From positions 1 through 64,000 of the forward strand of contig CAXEND010000005.1 in the NCBI GenBank assembly GCA_963997635.1: DNA of 64,000 nt. The letters are read 5' to 3'. This DNA is from GCA-2728135 sp002728135. Its GTDB lineage: Bacteria > Pseudomonadota > Alphaproteobacteria > UBA828. The position numbers and the translations under genes were made by a program. Shown here piece by piece: positions 9,325 to 18,078 of the stretch. The notes beneath the pieces are model-generated. The model had not been told where the DNA came from. It ran no database searches and saw only the letters and a program-made list of their open reading frames with translations. Within the stretch, counting starts at the first letter, position 1; each line of letters starts with the position of its first letter.

Positions 9325-9768
9325 ATGGACAGTATAAGAATTCTTATAAAAATAAATCCGATATATTTACTTGGATGGGCAGGTTTAATCCCGTTTTGGG
9401 GCTTAACGATAGTATCTCACTGTAATAATGATTATGCGAATTTTGCAACGCAGCTTCAAGTTTTTTATGGGGCTGTAATACTTTCATTCTTAGGTGGTAT
9501 TCATTGGGGTATACCTATTCTTCGAGAGAGATCTAGTCACCAAAAGCACCTTTATTGGGGTGTTGTTCCCTCATTAATTGGTTGGTTAGCTTTAGCCTTA
9601 CCTACAACATGGACCATAATTATTCTGGCAATAGGGTTTATTATAAGTTTCTTGGTGGATGTCTGGTTTTTCAGTGCATCGTCTTATTATTGGTATAAAC
9701 AAACTCGTTTTTTTCTCACCATTATGGTGGTTTTGGCCTTACTTATAAATTTGGCTTCAATCTACTAA
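9325..9768 (+). CDS. DUF3429 integral membrane protein
   Basis: A 147-residue protein with about four to five hydrophobic spans and the DUF3429 signature: 'YLLGWAGLIPFWG' near the N-terminus and 'FYGAVILSFLGGIHWG' around residues 48-63. The function of this inner-membrane family is unknown. The gene stands alone on the plus strand; its stop codon overlaps the stop of the convergent MORN/protease gene by 4 bp, so the two transcripts must overlap at their ends. The start ATG is preceded by an AT-rich stretch without a clear Shine-Dalgarno. Confidence 0.8.
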   Translation: MDSIRILIKINPIYLLGWAGLIPFWGLTIVSHCNNDYANFATQLQVFYGAVILSFLGGIHWGIPILRERSSHQKHLYWGVVPSLIGWLALALPTTWTIIILAIGFIISFLVDVWFFSASSYYWYKQTRFFLTIMVVLALLINLASIY

Positions 9769-11768
9769 AAACTCTTAAACATAACCTTTTGATCGCTCAT
9801 CTTTTCAATCTGAGCTTGAGTCATCCAACAGGATAAGAAAAAAGTTCCTCTTGTGATTATTTTGCCTAGTTGTTTTTTTGAAATTTCATCAGCATTCGGT
9901 GCTGGGATAGATATACCATTACCCTTTAGCAAATTTCTTACAATACTTGCCTTGATTCCAAAATTCGTGTTTTCTGGAATAGTTTGCCACTCTTCAAAAA
10001 TTTTCTGAAAATCAAGTTTTGCGACAGCTACCCCAACAACGTGCCCCTTGCTGTTAAGGATTGGCCCACCACTATTACCTGGTTGCAAGGCAGCATCAAT
10101 TTGCATATTGGAGTAGTTATTCCCAATCCCTGTTATGGAACTTATAATTCCACGTGTAACTTTAATTGAAGTGCTTAATTGTTGCCCAAAGGGATATCCT
10201 CCAACAAAAATATCCTCAAGAAGATCTGGGTCTTCTCTACTAAGGGTAAGCACAGCAGGAGGAATGAAATCGGCTTTTAAAATGGCAAGGTCATTTTGTG
10301 GATCAAAACCAATTTTAATAGCAGGTATAACTTTGCCCTGATAATGAACTTTTACCTGCTGACATCCGTTAATCACATGGTTATTTGTAACTAAATAACC
10401 ATCCTTTGAAACAGCAAAACCAGTACCAGAAGCAGTATAAAAGATCTCCCTTTCTTTAAGTAGGCGTTCCCGTTCATCATACTTTAATTCAGGCTTGGCT
10501 TGCTCCCTTTCTAGTTCGTTCGGACTTTTCTTTACATATTGAAACTCGTCATTCTCCCAGAATCCTTCAATTTCTATCCCATACAGTTCAGATTTGGGAC
10601 CATGGATATATTTTCCATGACCGTGTCTAGCCCATTCCTTCATTTGACCAACATATTTATCTCCATTCCATTTTGTTTCAGAGCTCCAAGTAAGATTGAC
10701 CCAACTTGGTGAGTTGTTCTTAAATGCTCCAATTGCTATTGAACCATCTGCGTAGATATAAGTGCCTTGGCCGTTATATATTCCATCCCTAAACTCCCCA
10801 AAATATCTATCTCCAGAAAATTCACCAGAGGAACTAGGTATGAAGGTGCCAAATCCATTCAATGATCCATTTAAAAATGTTCCAACTAATATAGCTCCAT
10901 CGTTGAAGATATATGCACCTGTTCCATCAAAAAAGTCATTCCTAAATGTACCAACATATTTATCTCCAGCATAATCACCTGTTGGGTATACCACAAAGCC
11001 CATTCCATTGGGGGAGCCATTTCTAAATTCGCCAGAATATTTACTTGAACCAGAATCATAAAAGCCATAACAGTTATGCCAATCTGAAATATTAGATTCA
11101 GTACATGCTGAAATGTTGCTTAATGTAGGAGTATATTTTTTTTCTTTATTTAGTACGTTCACTTCTCCGTCTTTAAGCATTATTCTATCAGTAAAACCAT
11201 TTACATATGTGATAGTTCCATATGCATTCTCCCAACCTTCATATTTACCTATAAAAATCTTCCCATCAGGATATATATATACTGCTTGACCAACCGGTTC
11301 ATGATCTTGAAAGGTTCCAATTACTACGTCACCATCATTGAAGATAAATGTGCCCTGACCATTTAATCTCCAATCTTTAAATTCTCCCATATATATTTCA
11401 TCAGTAGCTACACCTACACCCCAGCCATCAGGTTGATCATCTTTAAAGGTTCCAACAAATACATTGCCATTTGCAAAGGTATAGACTCCTTGTCCGTTAT
11501 ATTTTCCATATCTTACTTCACCCACATATTTGTCTCCAGCCCAACTTCCAGCATGGACTAACGTACCCCAACCATGGTTAATACCATTACTAAATTCACC
11601 TATATATTTAGCCCCATCTTCATAGGCTTGAGAACCAAAACAATTTTCAAAGCTAGACATGTAGGAGTCAGGACAAAGGTCCAAATTAGATGCACTTGCA
11701 CTGAAAATTCCAAAGGTAATCCCAAGTGATAATAGTGCGACTATCAGTGATGCAAATATACGGGTCAT
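9765..11768 (-). CDS. Exported MORN-repeat protein with C-terminal trypsin-like serine protease domain
   Basis: A 667-residue protein with a signal peptide (about 1-27). Two MORN-repeat blocks follow (about 50-200 and 240-400, roughly a dozen 'YxGEFxxGxxNGxGT' units), each opened by a C-x10-C segment (C32/C43 and C222/C233). After a charged linker (about 415-440) comes an S1C/HtrA-like protease domain with H464 ('TNNHV'), D493 ('QNDLAIL') and S566 ('GNSGGP'). There is no PDZ domain. MORN repeats often bind lipid or pack as a rod, so a surface-tethered periplasmic protease is plausible. It begins 3 bp from the end of the Sel1-like gene, so the two are probably co-transcribed. Confidence 0.85.
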   Translation of the reverse strand: MTRIFASLIVALLSLGITFGIFSASASNLDLCPDSYMSSFENCFGSQAYEDGAKYIGEFSNGINHGWGTLVHAGSWAGDKYVGEVRYGKYNGQGVYTFANGNVFVGTFKDDQPDGWGVGVATDEIYMGEFKDWRLNGQGTFIFNDGDVVIGTFQDHEPVGQAVYIYPDGKIFIGKYEGWENAYGTITYVNGFTDRIMLKDGEVNVLNKEKKYTPTLSNISACTESNISDWHNCYGFYDSGSSKYSGEFRNGSPNGMGFVVYPTGDYAGDKYVGTFRNDFFDGTGAYIFNDGAILVGTFLNGSLNGFGTFIPSSSGEFSGDRYFGEFRDGIYNGQGTYIYADGSIAIGAFKNNSPSWVNLTWSSETKWNGDKYVGQMKEWARHGHGKYIHGPKSELYGIEIEGFWENDEFQYVKKSPNELEREQAKPELKYDERERLLKEREIFYTASGTGFAVSKDGYLVTNNHVINGCQQVKVHYQGKVIPAIKIGFDPQNDLAILKADFIPPAVLTLSREDPDLLEDIFVGGYPFGQQLSTSIKVTRGIISSITGIGNNYSNMQIDAALQPGNSGGPILNSKGHVVGVAVAKLDFQKIFEEWQTIPENTNFGIKASIVRNLLKGNGISIPAPNADEISKKQLGKIITRGTFFLSCWMTQAQIEKMSDQKVMFKSF

Positions 11769-11771
11769 TAA

Positions 11772-12164
11772 TCAGCACCCTTTATAATTCTTAGCGACGC
11801 ATTCACGGGCAAGTGTTTGTGCTTCTGCGATTTGGGCAGGGGTCATCTTTTTGGCAACGGTGTCTCGCACCTTCCCACCGTCCTCATTTCCATTAGACGC
11901 ACCGATATTTCCCCACATATGGGCATAGACATTATCCTGTATCACTCCATTCCCTAATCCGTACATCACACCCAGATTGTACTGGGCTTTGGCATACCCC
12001 TGTTCGGCAAGGGGTGTCCATTCACGCAAAGCGGTTTCGAAGTTACCTTTTTGTGCAGCAGTTACCCCCTTTTGCAAATCACCACTCCAGCCTTCCCTTG
12101 TATTCTCTACAAGTGTGCTAAAGAAAATACCTATTACTAATAACGTGGCGCAGATTAGTTTCAT
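11772..12164 (-). CDS. Exported Sel1-like repeat protein
   Basis: A protein of about 130 residues with an N-terminal signal peptide and one clear Sel1-like helical repeat ('YAKAQYNLGVMYGLG', continuing 'AHMWGNIGAS'). A 12-bp longer start (12176) exists, but the ATG at 12164 has 'GGAAG' at good spacing and gives the signal peptide 'MKLICATLL'. Sel1 proteins are protein-interaction scaffolds. It is directly upstream of the MORN/protease gene (3 bp). By eye its base composition is richer in G+C than its neighbours, and it sits beside an integrase remnant and tRNA-Lys, so acquisition by transfer is likely. Confidence 0.75.
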   Translation of the reverse strand: MKLICATLLVIGIFFSTLVENTREGWSGDLQKGVTAAQKGNFETALREWTPLAEQGYAKAQYNLGVMYGLGNGVIQDNVYAHMWGNIGASNGNEDGGKVRDTVAKKMTPAQIAEAQTLARECVAKNYKGC

Positions 12165-12211
12165 CGCAGCTTCCATCCCGTATATAAATGTTAGCGGAGA
12201 TTTGAGTTAAG

Positions 12212-12403
12212 GTGAAGGGGGGTAAATCAGCAATTTCTAATCTAGTCGAAGCACACTCAACTCCCGAAGAAGTGCAAGCCTTCTCTGGACATCAATCAAA
12301 AAGCATGGTCGAGCATTATTCTCGAGAGAAAAATACACTGGAAATGAGTCTTCGAGCTGTCAAAAAAGTAGAACAATATGTGAATGGTGGGGAGTCGAAA
12401 TGA
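12212..12403 (+). pseudogene. C-terminal remnant of a tyrosine recombinase (phage-type integrase)
   Basis: A 63-codon reading frame that matches only the end of a tyrosine recombinase: 'EEVQAFSGHQSKSMVEHYSR', which carries the conserved GH (second histidine region) and the nucleophilic tyrosine. The upstream catalytic Arg and HxxR motifs are absent, and an in-frame stop lies 7 bp before the apparent GTG start, so this is a decayed fragment. It lies just beyond the 3' end of tRNA-Lys, the usual place for an integrase that used the tRNA as attachment site. It points toward the tRNA. It marks an old integration event. Confidence 0.75.
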
Positions 12404-12495
12404 CGTTTATTGTACACCCTTTCATTTTATTGAACACCCATGCACGATTGCATTAATTTCGAAAGAGTCTTAGGCATTAATTATAAAGGGTAAAG

Positions 12496-12571
12496 TGGTG
12501 GGCGCACAAGGATTCGAACCTTGGACCTAGTGATTAAGAGTCACCCGCTCTGCCAACTGAGCTATGCGCCC
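12496..12571 (-). tRNA. tRNA-Lys (anticodon CTT)
   Basis: A complete cloverleaf read on the minus strand: acceptor 'GGGCGCA' pairs with 'TGCGCCC', discriminator A, and an encoded CCA at 12496-12498. The D arm 'AGCTCAGTTGGCAGAGC' and the T arm with 'GGTTCGAATCC' are canonical. The anticodon loop 'CTCTTAA' gives anticodon CTT for lysine AAG codons. It lies 33 bp downstream of the aldehyde dehydrogenase stop on the same strand, and its 3' end faces the integrase remnant. Confidence 0.95.
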
Positions 12572-12604
12572 CCACTATATAGTTTGAACATATATGTTAA
12601 GATT

Positions 12605-14041
12605 TTATACACTAACCTCTGTCACAAATTTAGTACGTAAAAAAGCATCCAAACCTTCAATTCCGCCTTCTGATCCATATCCTGATTCATTTACTCCACC
12701 GAAAGGTGTTTCAGGTGTGGCTACCATAGGATGATTAACGCCTACTAAACCAGTTTCAAGTGCTTGTTCAATCTTAGACGCCTTTTCTCCATCTGAAGTA
12801 AATACATAGGCTGCAAGACCAAAAGGAAGAGAGTTTGCACGCTCAACAACTTCATCAAATGTCTTAAAATTTGTCATTGGAGCCAAGGGGCCAAATGGTT
12901 CTTCTACCATAATTTTAGCTTTATCTGGCACTTCAGATAGTACAGTTGGTGCATAAAAGAATCCCTGATTCCCTATTCTATGGCCGCCAGTCTGAATTTT
13001 GGCTCCATGATCTTTTGCATCTGATACAAAATCTTCCATTACTGGTAAACGCCGAGAATCAATTAATGGACCCATTTGGACATCATTATCAAGCCCGTTA
13101 CCAACTTTTATGGATTTAGTAATTTCTGTAAACCCATCTATAAAATCTTTATACACATTGTCATGGATATAAAATCTCGTTGGAGATATGCAAACTTGTC
13201 CAGCATTTCTGAATTTAAAACCACTTGTAACTTTCAGAGCATTTTCTATATCCGCGTCATCAAAGACAATGACAGGGGCATGTCCACCCAATTCCATTGT
13301 GCAGCGTTTCATAGTATCTGCAGCGAGTTTTTGTAAGTGTTTGCCCACAGGAATTGATCCTGTGAAAGACATTTTACGCGGAATCCATGATCCAAGAACA
13401 TGTTTTGAAACATCATCAGGTACACCAAAAACAATGTTTAGCACTCCATCTGGTAAGCCTGCATCCTGAAAACATCTTGCTAAAGCAATTGCAGTTCCAG
13501 GGGTCTCTTCACTGGGTTTAATGAGCATAGAACATCCAGCACCAAGAGCTCCAGCTATCTTTCTTATTGAGTTGGTGCCAGGAAAATTCCAAGCAACAAA
13601 AGCACATGCAGGACCCACAGGCTCTTTGGTTACCATTTGCCTAACACCTGGTATTCGTGATGGCACAAGACGTCCATAGGCTCTTTTACCTTCCTCTGCA
13701 TACCAGCGTGTTGCATCAATAACAAACCCTAGTTCAACTTTTGCTTCTGCTAGAGGCTTGCCCATCTCCATAGTAAGATTTTTTGCAATTTCCTCTATTC
13801 GGTCTTCCATAAGACGTGCGGCTTTTTCCATAATAGATTGTCGCTGCAATGGTGGAATATTTCTCCAAACGCTAAAGCCCTCTGCACTAGCTTGCAGGGC
13901 ATTATCAAGGTCTGTTTTGGAAGCATGAGGTACCTCAGCTATTATTTCTTCCGTAGCAGGGTTTAGTAGAGGCTGGCTTTTTCCTTCACTCCCTTGGCAC
14001 CATTGGCCATTAATTAACATTTCTATTTTTTCTGAATACAT
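12605..14041 (-). CDS. NAD(P)-dependent aldehyde dehydrogenase (succinate-semialdehyde dehydrogenase-like)
   Basis: A 478-residue enzyme of the aldehyde dehydrogenase superfamily, oxidising an aldehyde to the acid. Seen: 'AWNFPGTNSIRKI' (about 150-162), cofactor strand 'FTGSIPVGK' (about 226-234), general base E250 in 'MELGGHAP', nucleophile C284 in 'GQVCISPTR', and 'EEPFGPLAP'. The length and motifs fit the GabD/succinate-semialdehyde or related semialdehyde group. The nearest upstream gene on the same strand encodes an FAD amine-oxidase-like protein (163 bp away), so it may oxidise an aldehyde released from an amine; this pairing is inference. Confidence 0.87.
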   Translation of the reverse strand: MYSEKIEMLINGQWCQGSEGKSQPLLNPATEEIIAEVPHASKTDLDNALQASAEGFSVWRNIPPLQRQSIMEKAARLMEDRIEEIAKNLTMEMGKPLAEAKVELGFVIDATRWYAEEGKRAYGRLVPSRIPGVRQMVTKEPVGPACAFVAWNFPGTNSIRKIAGALGAGCSMLIKPSEETPGTAIALARCFQDAGLPDGVLNIVFGVPDDVSKHVLGSWIPRKMSFTGSIPVGKHLQKLAADTMKRCTMELGGHAPVIVFDDADIENALKVTSGFKFRNAGQVCISPTRFYIHDNVYKDFIDGFTEITKSIKVGNGLDNDVQMGPLIDSRRLPVMEDFVSDAKDHGAKIQTGGHRIGNQGFFYAPTVLSEVPDKAKIMVEEPFGPLAPMTNFKTFDEVVERANSLPFGLAAYVFTSDGEKASKIEQALETGLVGVNHPMVATPETPFGGVNESGYGSEGGIEGLDAFLRTKFVTEVSV

Positions 14042-14204
14042 AATGAGTTCCCAAGTTGTGTGTTTTTTTACGCAAAATATTGTTAGAGTTTAAATTACCT
14101 TTGATTAAGGATTAGAGAAAATGATTCATATTATCCCTATATTTTTAATTATAAAATCAGATACATAAACATGCTATAAATTTTACTGTGGCAAAGCTAG
14201 CTAT

Positions 14205-15587
14205 TTAGCTAGGTTTATAGCTTTTTGGTGTAAATTGTAGCCAGAATTTTGTAATTGGGCCAACTGCAAGGCCCTCGTGATCAAGGCGATCTTTACGCTC
14301 AATCGCACTTTTAACTATATGCCCTCCAATCCAGCGAAAGGGTTCATTAGGAAAGTCTTTCTTTAAGGGTCGAACCAATGGGCAAGATGTCCACTCATCT
14401 TTGAGGTCTTGAACAAGAGATGCAAGAATATGACTCCCTACACGCGATGGAACTATTCCAGCTCCTGAATACCCATATCCAAATACAATATGGGGACAAG
14501 TAGGCAGCCTCCCAAATGTAGGTAGACCATCCATTGTTCTATCTATTGGACCGCACCAAGTTCCTTCAATCTCAACATCTTTTAGGGAGGGGTGATAACT
14601 TTCTAAAACTCTACGTAGTTCATTTTCTGACCGACAAGTATATTCGGGGCAAGCATCTAGTCTGTCTCCAAAGGGGAGCCATCCACCAGATTTAGTGACC
14701 ATAACTCGTCCATCCGATGTCGGTCGGATAGATTCTATGAAAGTTCTAGAGTCAGTAAATCCAGGAGCGTCATAAAAACCAATATCACGGAGTTTATCTG
14801 GAATAGGAACAGTCATTGCAGCATCCGTGAACATTACCATGGCTGAACGTCTTAATTCAGGTATTGAGAGTGACCAACCATACATAGCTAGAACAACTTT
14901 ACGTGCTGTTATCTTTCCTTTTGTAGTTTCAACAGTAGGGGGAGTTGTGCGTCCAAGTTTTGTCATAGGTGTCTTCTCAAAAATTCTTACACCTTTATTT
15001 AAGGCTACTCGCCTTAAGCCACGGACTAAGTTACCTGGATGTATCATGATACTAGCAGTATCTATTACACCAGCTATTAAGCTGTCAGAGCCTGTCATTT
15101 GTTGAATTTTGTGTTTGTCTAGCACTTGATAGCTATGAACCTGAAAAGCCTCCATAAGAGATAGCATCTTATCCCAATGCCCCGATTGCTTTTCACAAGT
15201 TGCACCCCAAATAGTATTCGAGTGGCTAATTTGTGTGTCAATATCATTGCTAAGGCTGATTTCTCTAATATCATCAATAGCAGCTATTGAAGCACGACCA
15301 ATATGTATAGCTTTTGATGTATTACTAATTTTTTCAAGAAGTGGGAGTTGAAGCCACATTGGCAGTGCAAAGCCTGCATTTGCTGCACTCGCTCCTGCAC
15401 CACAAATGTCTTTTTCTATAATGGCTACATCCATTGAAGGATCTCGGTTTTTTAATTCAATGGCTGTCCAAAGGCCAGTATATCCCCCACCAACAATCAC
15501 TACATCAACCTTAAGATCCCTATCTAGGGGAGTGATATTATGTGCACTTTCAGAGAGTAAGGCTTGTTGAAGCCATGGGCTTTGCAT
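14205..15587 (-). CDS. FAD-dependent amine/amino-acid oxidoreductase (DAO family)
   Basis: A 460-residue flavoprotein of the DAO fold. The N-terminal Rossmann motif is 'DVVIVGGGYTGLWTA' (about 28-42), followed by 'IIEKDICGAGASAANAGF', where the usual GASGRNGG is changed to AANAG. The C-terminal part has 'GPIDRTMDGLPTFG' and 'GYGYSGAGIVPS', typical of gamma-glutamylputrescine oxidase/glycine oxidase relatives. It should oxidise a C-N bond of an amine or N-substituted amino acid with FAD. It lies between the aldehyde dehydrogenase and the LLM oxidoreductase on the minus strand (26 bp from the latter), so these may form an amine-degradation unit. Confidence 0.82.
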   Translation of the reverse strand: MQSPWLQQALLSESAHNITPLDRDLKVDVVIVGGGYTGLWTAIELKNRDPSMDVAIIEKDICGAGASAANAGFALPMWLQLPLLEKISNTSKAIHIGRASIAAIDDIREISLSNDIDTQISHSNTIWGATCEKQSGHWDKMLSLMEAFQVHSYQVLDKHKIQQMTGSDSLIAGVIDTASIMIHPGNLVRGLRRVALNKGVRIFEKTPMTKLGRTTPPTVETTKGKITARKVVLAMYGWSLSIPELRRSAMVMFTDAAMTVPIPDKLRDIGFYDAPGFTDSRTFIESIRPTSDGRVMVTKSGGWLPFGDRLDACPEYTCRSENELRRVLESYHPSLKDVEIEGTWCGPIDRTMDGLPTFGRLPTCPHIVFGYGYSGAGIVPSRVGSHILASLVQDLKDEWTSCPLVRPLKKDFPNEPFRWIGGHIVKSAIERKDRLDHEGLAVGPITKFWLQFTPKSYKPS

Positions 15588-15613
15588 GTTTGAATATTTC
15601 CCGTTATTATATG

Positions 15614-16588
15614 CTATATCTTTGGTAAAACTTCACGGCCAATAAGTTCCAGTTGATCGGGTAACTCTTCAGACGGGACTACGCATAGAATTACTGATGT
15701 AGAACCAGAATCAAAAAAATTGTTTATGTTTGTTATGCAATTTTCAGGGGTTCCTACTATTGTCAGAAAATCCAACCATTCATCAGGCATTTGAGTTTCT
15801 AGTGCATCAGCTCCACCCGAACTAATTATTGATTTTGTTTTATCACTGATACCGTAAACATCTGATATATAGGTTGGTCCCATTGCATTTAAATAAAATG
15901 CAGTTGCTGCCCTTACATCCTTCCTTTTTTGTTTGATATCTTTACCTACAGATGCAAGAACGTATGTGACCATCTCGAAGTCATTATTACCTCTTCTTTT
16001 TTCTATTCGTTTGTATGCAGTTTCCACATATTTAGGCCCCCCAAGAACTGATACAACCATTCCGTCCGCAATGTCTGCACAAAGGTCAATAGACTTTGGT
16101 CCTACCACACCTGTTAATACTTTCACTTCAGGAGCAGGATGTGTCAGGGCTACCTTATCAAAACCAAAATATTCCCCTTTTGCGGTAATTGTTTCACCTG
16201 CTAGTAGCCGTTTGACACTTGTTACACTTTCGTGCATTGAATTTAGCACCGAGCGAGGATAGAGATCCATTTGTTTTATCCAAGCTGGAACCCCATGACC
16301 AATGCCTAGAGTAAAACGACCAGGATGTGCACGAGCCAATGTAGAGGTTTCCATAGCTGTGACCCCTGGATGCCTGACAACTGAGGAAACTACTCCAACG
16401 CCTACTCGTATTTTTGTTGTAGCTTGAAGAGCTAAAGCAGCTGATGCAAATCCTGAAATCATAAAATAATCTTCTGCAAACCAGAGTTCGTCAAAACCGC
16501 ATAACTCAACTTTTTGACTAAGAGGTACTATGTTTTCGGGAGGAACGTCACCTAGGATAAAAATGCCAACTGGTCTAGTATGTGTCAT
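15614..16588 (-). CDS. Luciferase-like (LLM class) flavin-dependent oxidoreductase
   Basis: A 324-residue TIM-barrel protein of the bacterial luciferase-like family, which uses FMN or F420. Seen are the N-terminal barrel strands 'GIFILGDVPPENI' and 'CGFDELWFAEDYF', the segment 'IRVGVGVVSSVVRHPG', and 'GRFTLGIGHG', which resembles the F420-type reductases. Substrate unknown. It is the first gene of a minus-strand run with the FAD oxidoreductase 26 bp downstream, and it diverges from the NTF2-like gene over a 116-bp spacer that must hold both promoters. Confidence 0.83.
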   Translation of the reverse strand: MTHTRPVGIFILGDVPPENIVPLSQKVELCGFDELWFAEDYFMISGFASAALALQATTKIRVGVGVVSSVVRHPGVTAMETSTLARAHPGRFTLGIGHGVPAWIKQMDLYPRSVLNSMHESVTSVKRLLAGETITAKGEYFGFDKVALTHPAPEVKVLTGVVGPKSIDLCADIADGMVVSVLGGPKYVETAYKRIEKRRGNNDFEMVTYVLASVGKDIKQKRKDVRAATAFYLNAMGPTYISDVYGISDKTKSIISSGGADALETQMPDEWLDFLTIVGTPENCITNINNFFDSGSTSVILCVVPSEELPDQLELIGREVLPKI

Positions 16589-16704
16589 TAAATGACTCCT
16601 TACAGTAGAATATTTTTTTTGTTAACCTAACTGAAAAAATTAACCGTTTGAGATTAAGAATAGGAAATTCTCACTCAATTCACAACTAAAGAGAGCACAA
16701 AAAC

Positions 16705-17109
16705 ATGACTGACAAAGAGCCAAGAGTAGTTGTTGAGAAGTTTTTAAGTCTTTTAGCCAATGGTACAAAAGATGAAATAGTCAACTGTTTTACTGATGAT
16801 GGTGCTATAGATATGGCGGGTACACAAGATTTCCCATGGATGGGGAGGTGGCAAGGTAAGGAAAAACTCAAAGAATATTTCACAGTTATGCCTGCAGCTT
16901 TGGAAATGTTAGATCATCAAATAACAAAATGGATTGTGGATGGAGATTGTATTAGTGTTACTGGTACAGAACATGGTCGTAGTCGTATATCAGGTAAGGA
17001 ATATCGTGCAAAGTGGGCATGGGTATTTTATATCCGTGATGGTTCTATAGAATTTTGGGATGCTTATGAAGATACACAAGCTTTTGAGCACTGTGGACCA
17101 TGGAAATAA
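16705..17109 (+). CDS. SnoaL/NTF2-like protein
   Basis: A 134-residue single-domain alpha+beta-barrel protein. It shows the family pattern: an N-terminal helix 'VVEKFLSLLANG', then 'FTDDGAIDMAG', 'WQGKEKLKEYF' and 'WVFYIRDGSIEFWDAYEDT'. Limonene-epoxide hydrolase and polyketide cyclase relatives share this fold, but catalytic residues for those reactions are not clearly present. It would bind or transform a small hydrophobic molecule in the cytoplasm. The gene opens a plus-strand run that includes a second NTF2-like gene and a VOC-family gene. Confidence 0.75.
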   Translation: MTDKEPRVVVEKFLSLLANGTKDEIVNCFTDDGAIDMAGTQDFPWMGRWQGKEKLKEYFTVMPAALEMLDHQITKWIVDGDCISVTGTEHGRSRISGKEYRAKWAWVFYIRDGSIEFWDAYEDTQAFEHCGPWK

Positions 17110-17128
17110 TTATTAGGTAATTCAGATA

Positions 17129-17455
17129 GTGACAGGAGAAAAAACTATTAAATTTTCTTTATTGGTTCTGCTGACTATGCTTCTTAGTTTAGGAACTGAG
17201 AGTGCACTGAGTGATTCTTGTAAGAATTTAAACAAAAATAAAAACTGTAATGAAACAGTTCTTTCTCACACTGATGAGACAGATACTGTTTCTGAAAATA
17301 TCGCAGCAGAGATATCTGATCTGCATTTAGAGGTTGAGTTAGCTATAGACAAAGCCTTGAAGGCTGCTGAAGAGGCAGCTTTAGCTGCTGAGGCGGCAGC
17401 AGCTGCTAGTTATCATTTAGAAAATCTTCTTAAAAGTTTAAAAAAAGATAATTAG
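17129..17455 (+). CDS. Small exported alanine-rich helical protein
   Basis: A 108-residue protein of no known family. A GTG start gives a signal peptide (about 1-29, 'FSLLVLLTMLLSLG', cleavage near 'ESALS'). The mature part has two cysteines (near 31 and 39) and ends in a long alanine/glutamate-rich helix ('ALKAAEEAALAAEAAAAAS') that could form a coiled coil or pack on itself. It lies 19 bp after the first NTF2-like gene. The start choice is uncertain: 'TAGGTAA' is the only upstream purine-rich site, and an internal ATG would cut the signal peptide short. Confidence 0.5.
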   Translation: MTGEKTIKFSLLVLLTMLLSLGTESALSDSCKNLNKNKNCNETVLSHTDETDTVSENIAAEISDLHLEVELAIDKALKAAEEAALAAEAAAAASYHLENLLKSLKKDN

Positions 17456-17561
17456 TATTTTATATGATTTGAGGATCCCTCTTGTATTATAATCCTAAGG
17501 AAGACTATCATGAGATAAATATATTTATTATAATATCCAATATAAATGGGAGGTATGTAAC

Positions 17562-18050
17562 ATGGATATTGAGGCAAGAATACAAAGGCTTGAAGATATT
17601 GAATCTATTAAAAGGATAGTTGCAACATATGCAAAAGCTGTAGACCACAATGGTAATCGGGAAATGCTAAATGATGTCTTTGCAGATAATAGTAGTTGGA
17701 ATTGTGAGGGTATTGGAGGCTGGCAAGGTCATGATGAGGTAGTTCAGGGTCTACACGAAACCTGTACTGCTGTGATTCCATGGGCATTTCACTATATGAT
17801 GAATTTCATGATAGACATTGAGGAAAATGGGAAAATTGCTCGTGCTGAGTATTATTTGTGGGAAGTAGCAAAGTTTGCAAATGATTCAGGTCGAACTACA
17901 GACACCCTTGTTGCTGGATGGTATGAAACCGATTTTGTAAAAGGTGACGACGGAGCTTGGCGTGTCACTCATATGGAACTCAAGTTAAAAATTAATGGAC
18001 CTGCTCATACAGATTATTGGGAAACACCTATAGCACCATGGAGCGGATAG
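17562..18050 (+). CDS. SnoaL-like (NTF2-fold) protein
   Basis: A 162-residue SnoaL_4-type protein: 'RIQRLEDIESIKRIVATYAKAVD' at the N-terminus, then 'FADNSSWNC', 'WQGHDEVVQGLHE', 'FHYMMNFMIDI' and 'GWYETDFVKGDDGAWRVTHMELK'. The layout fits the small cyclase/dehydratase-like proteins often found in catabolic clusters for steroids or aromatics. Substrate unknown. 'GGGAGG' precedes the ATG at good spacing. The next gene, 28 bp downstream, encodes a VOC protein, so the pair is probably co-expressed. Confidence 0.8.
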   Translation: MDIEARIQRLEDIESIKRIVATYAKAVDHNGNREMLNDVFADNSSWNCEGIGGWQGHDEVVQGLHETCTAVIPWAFHYMMNFMIDIEENGKIARAEYYLWEVAKFANDSGRTTDTLVAGWYETDFVKGDDGAWRVTHMELKLKINGPAHTDYWETPIAPWSG

Positions 18051-18078
18051 ATTTCATAATCAATTAATCGAATAGAAA

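Noticed and set aside
14197..14212. Hairpin CTAGCT-ATTT-AGCTAG at the end of the FAD oxidoreductase gene
   Set aside because: It overlaps the stop codon and is followed on the minus strand by only a very short T run, so a terminator call is not justified.
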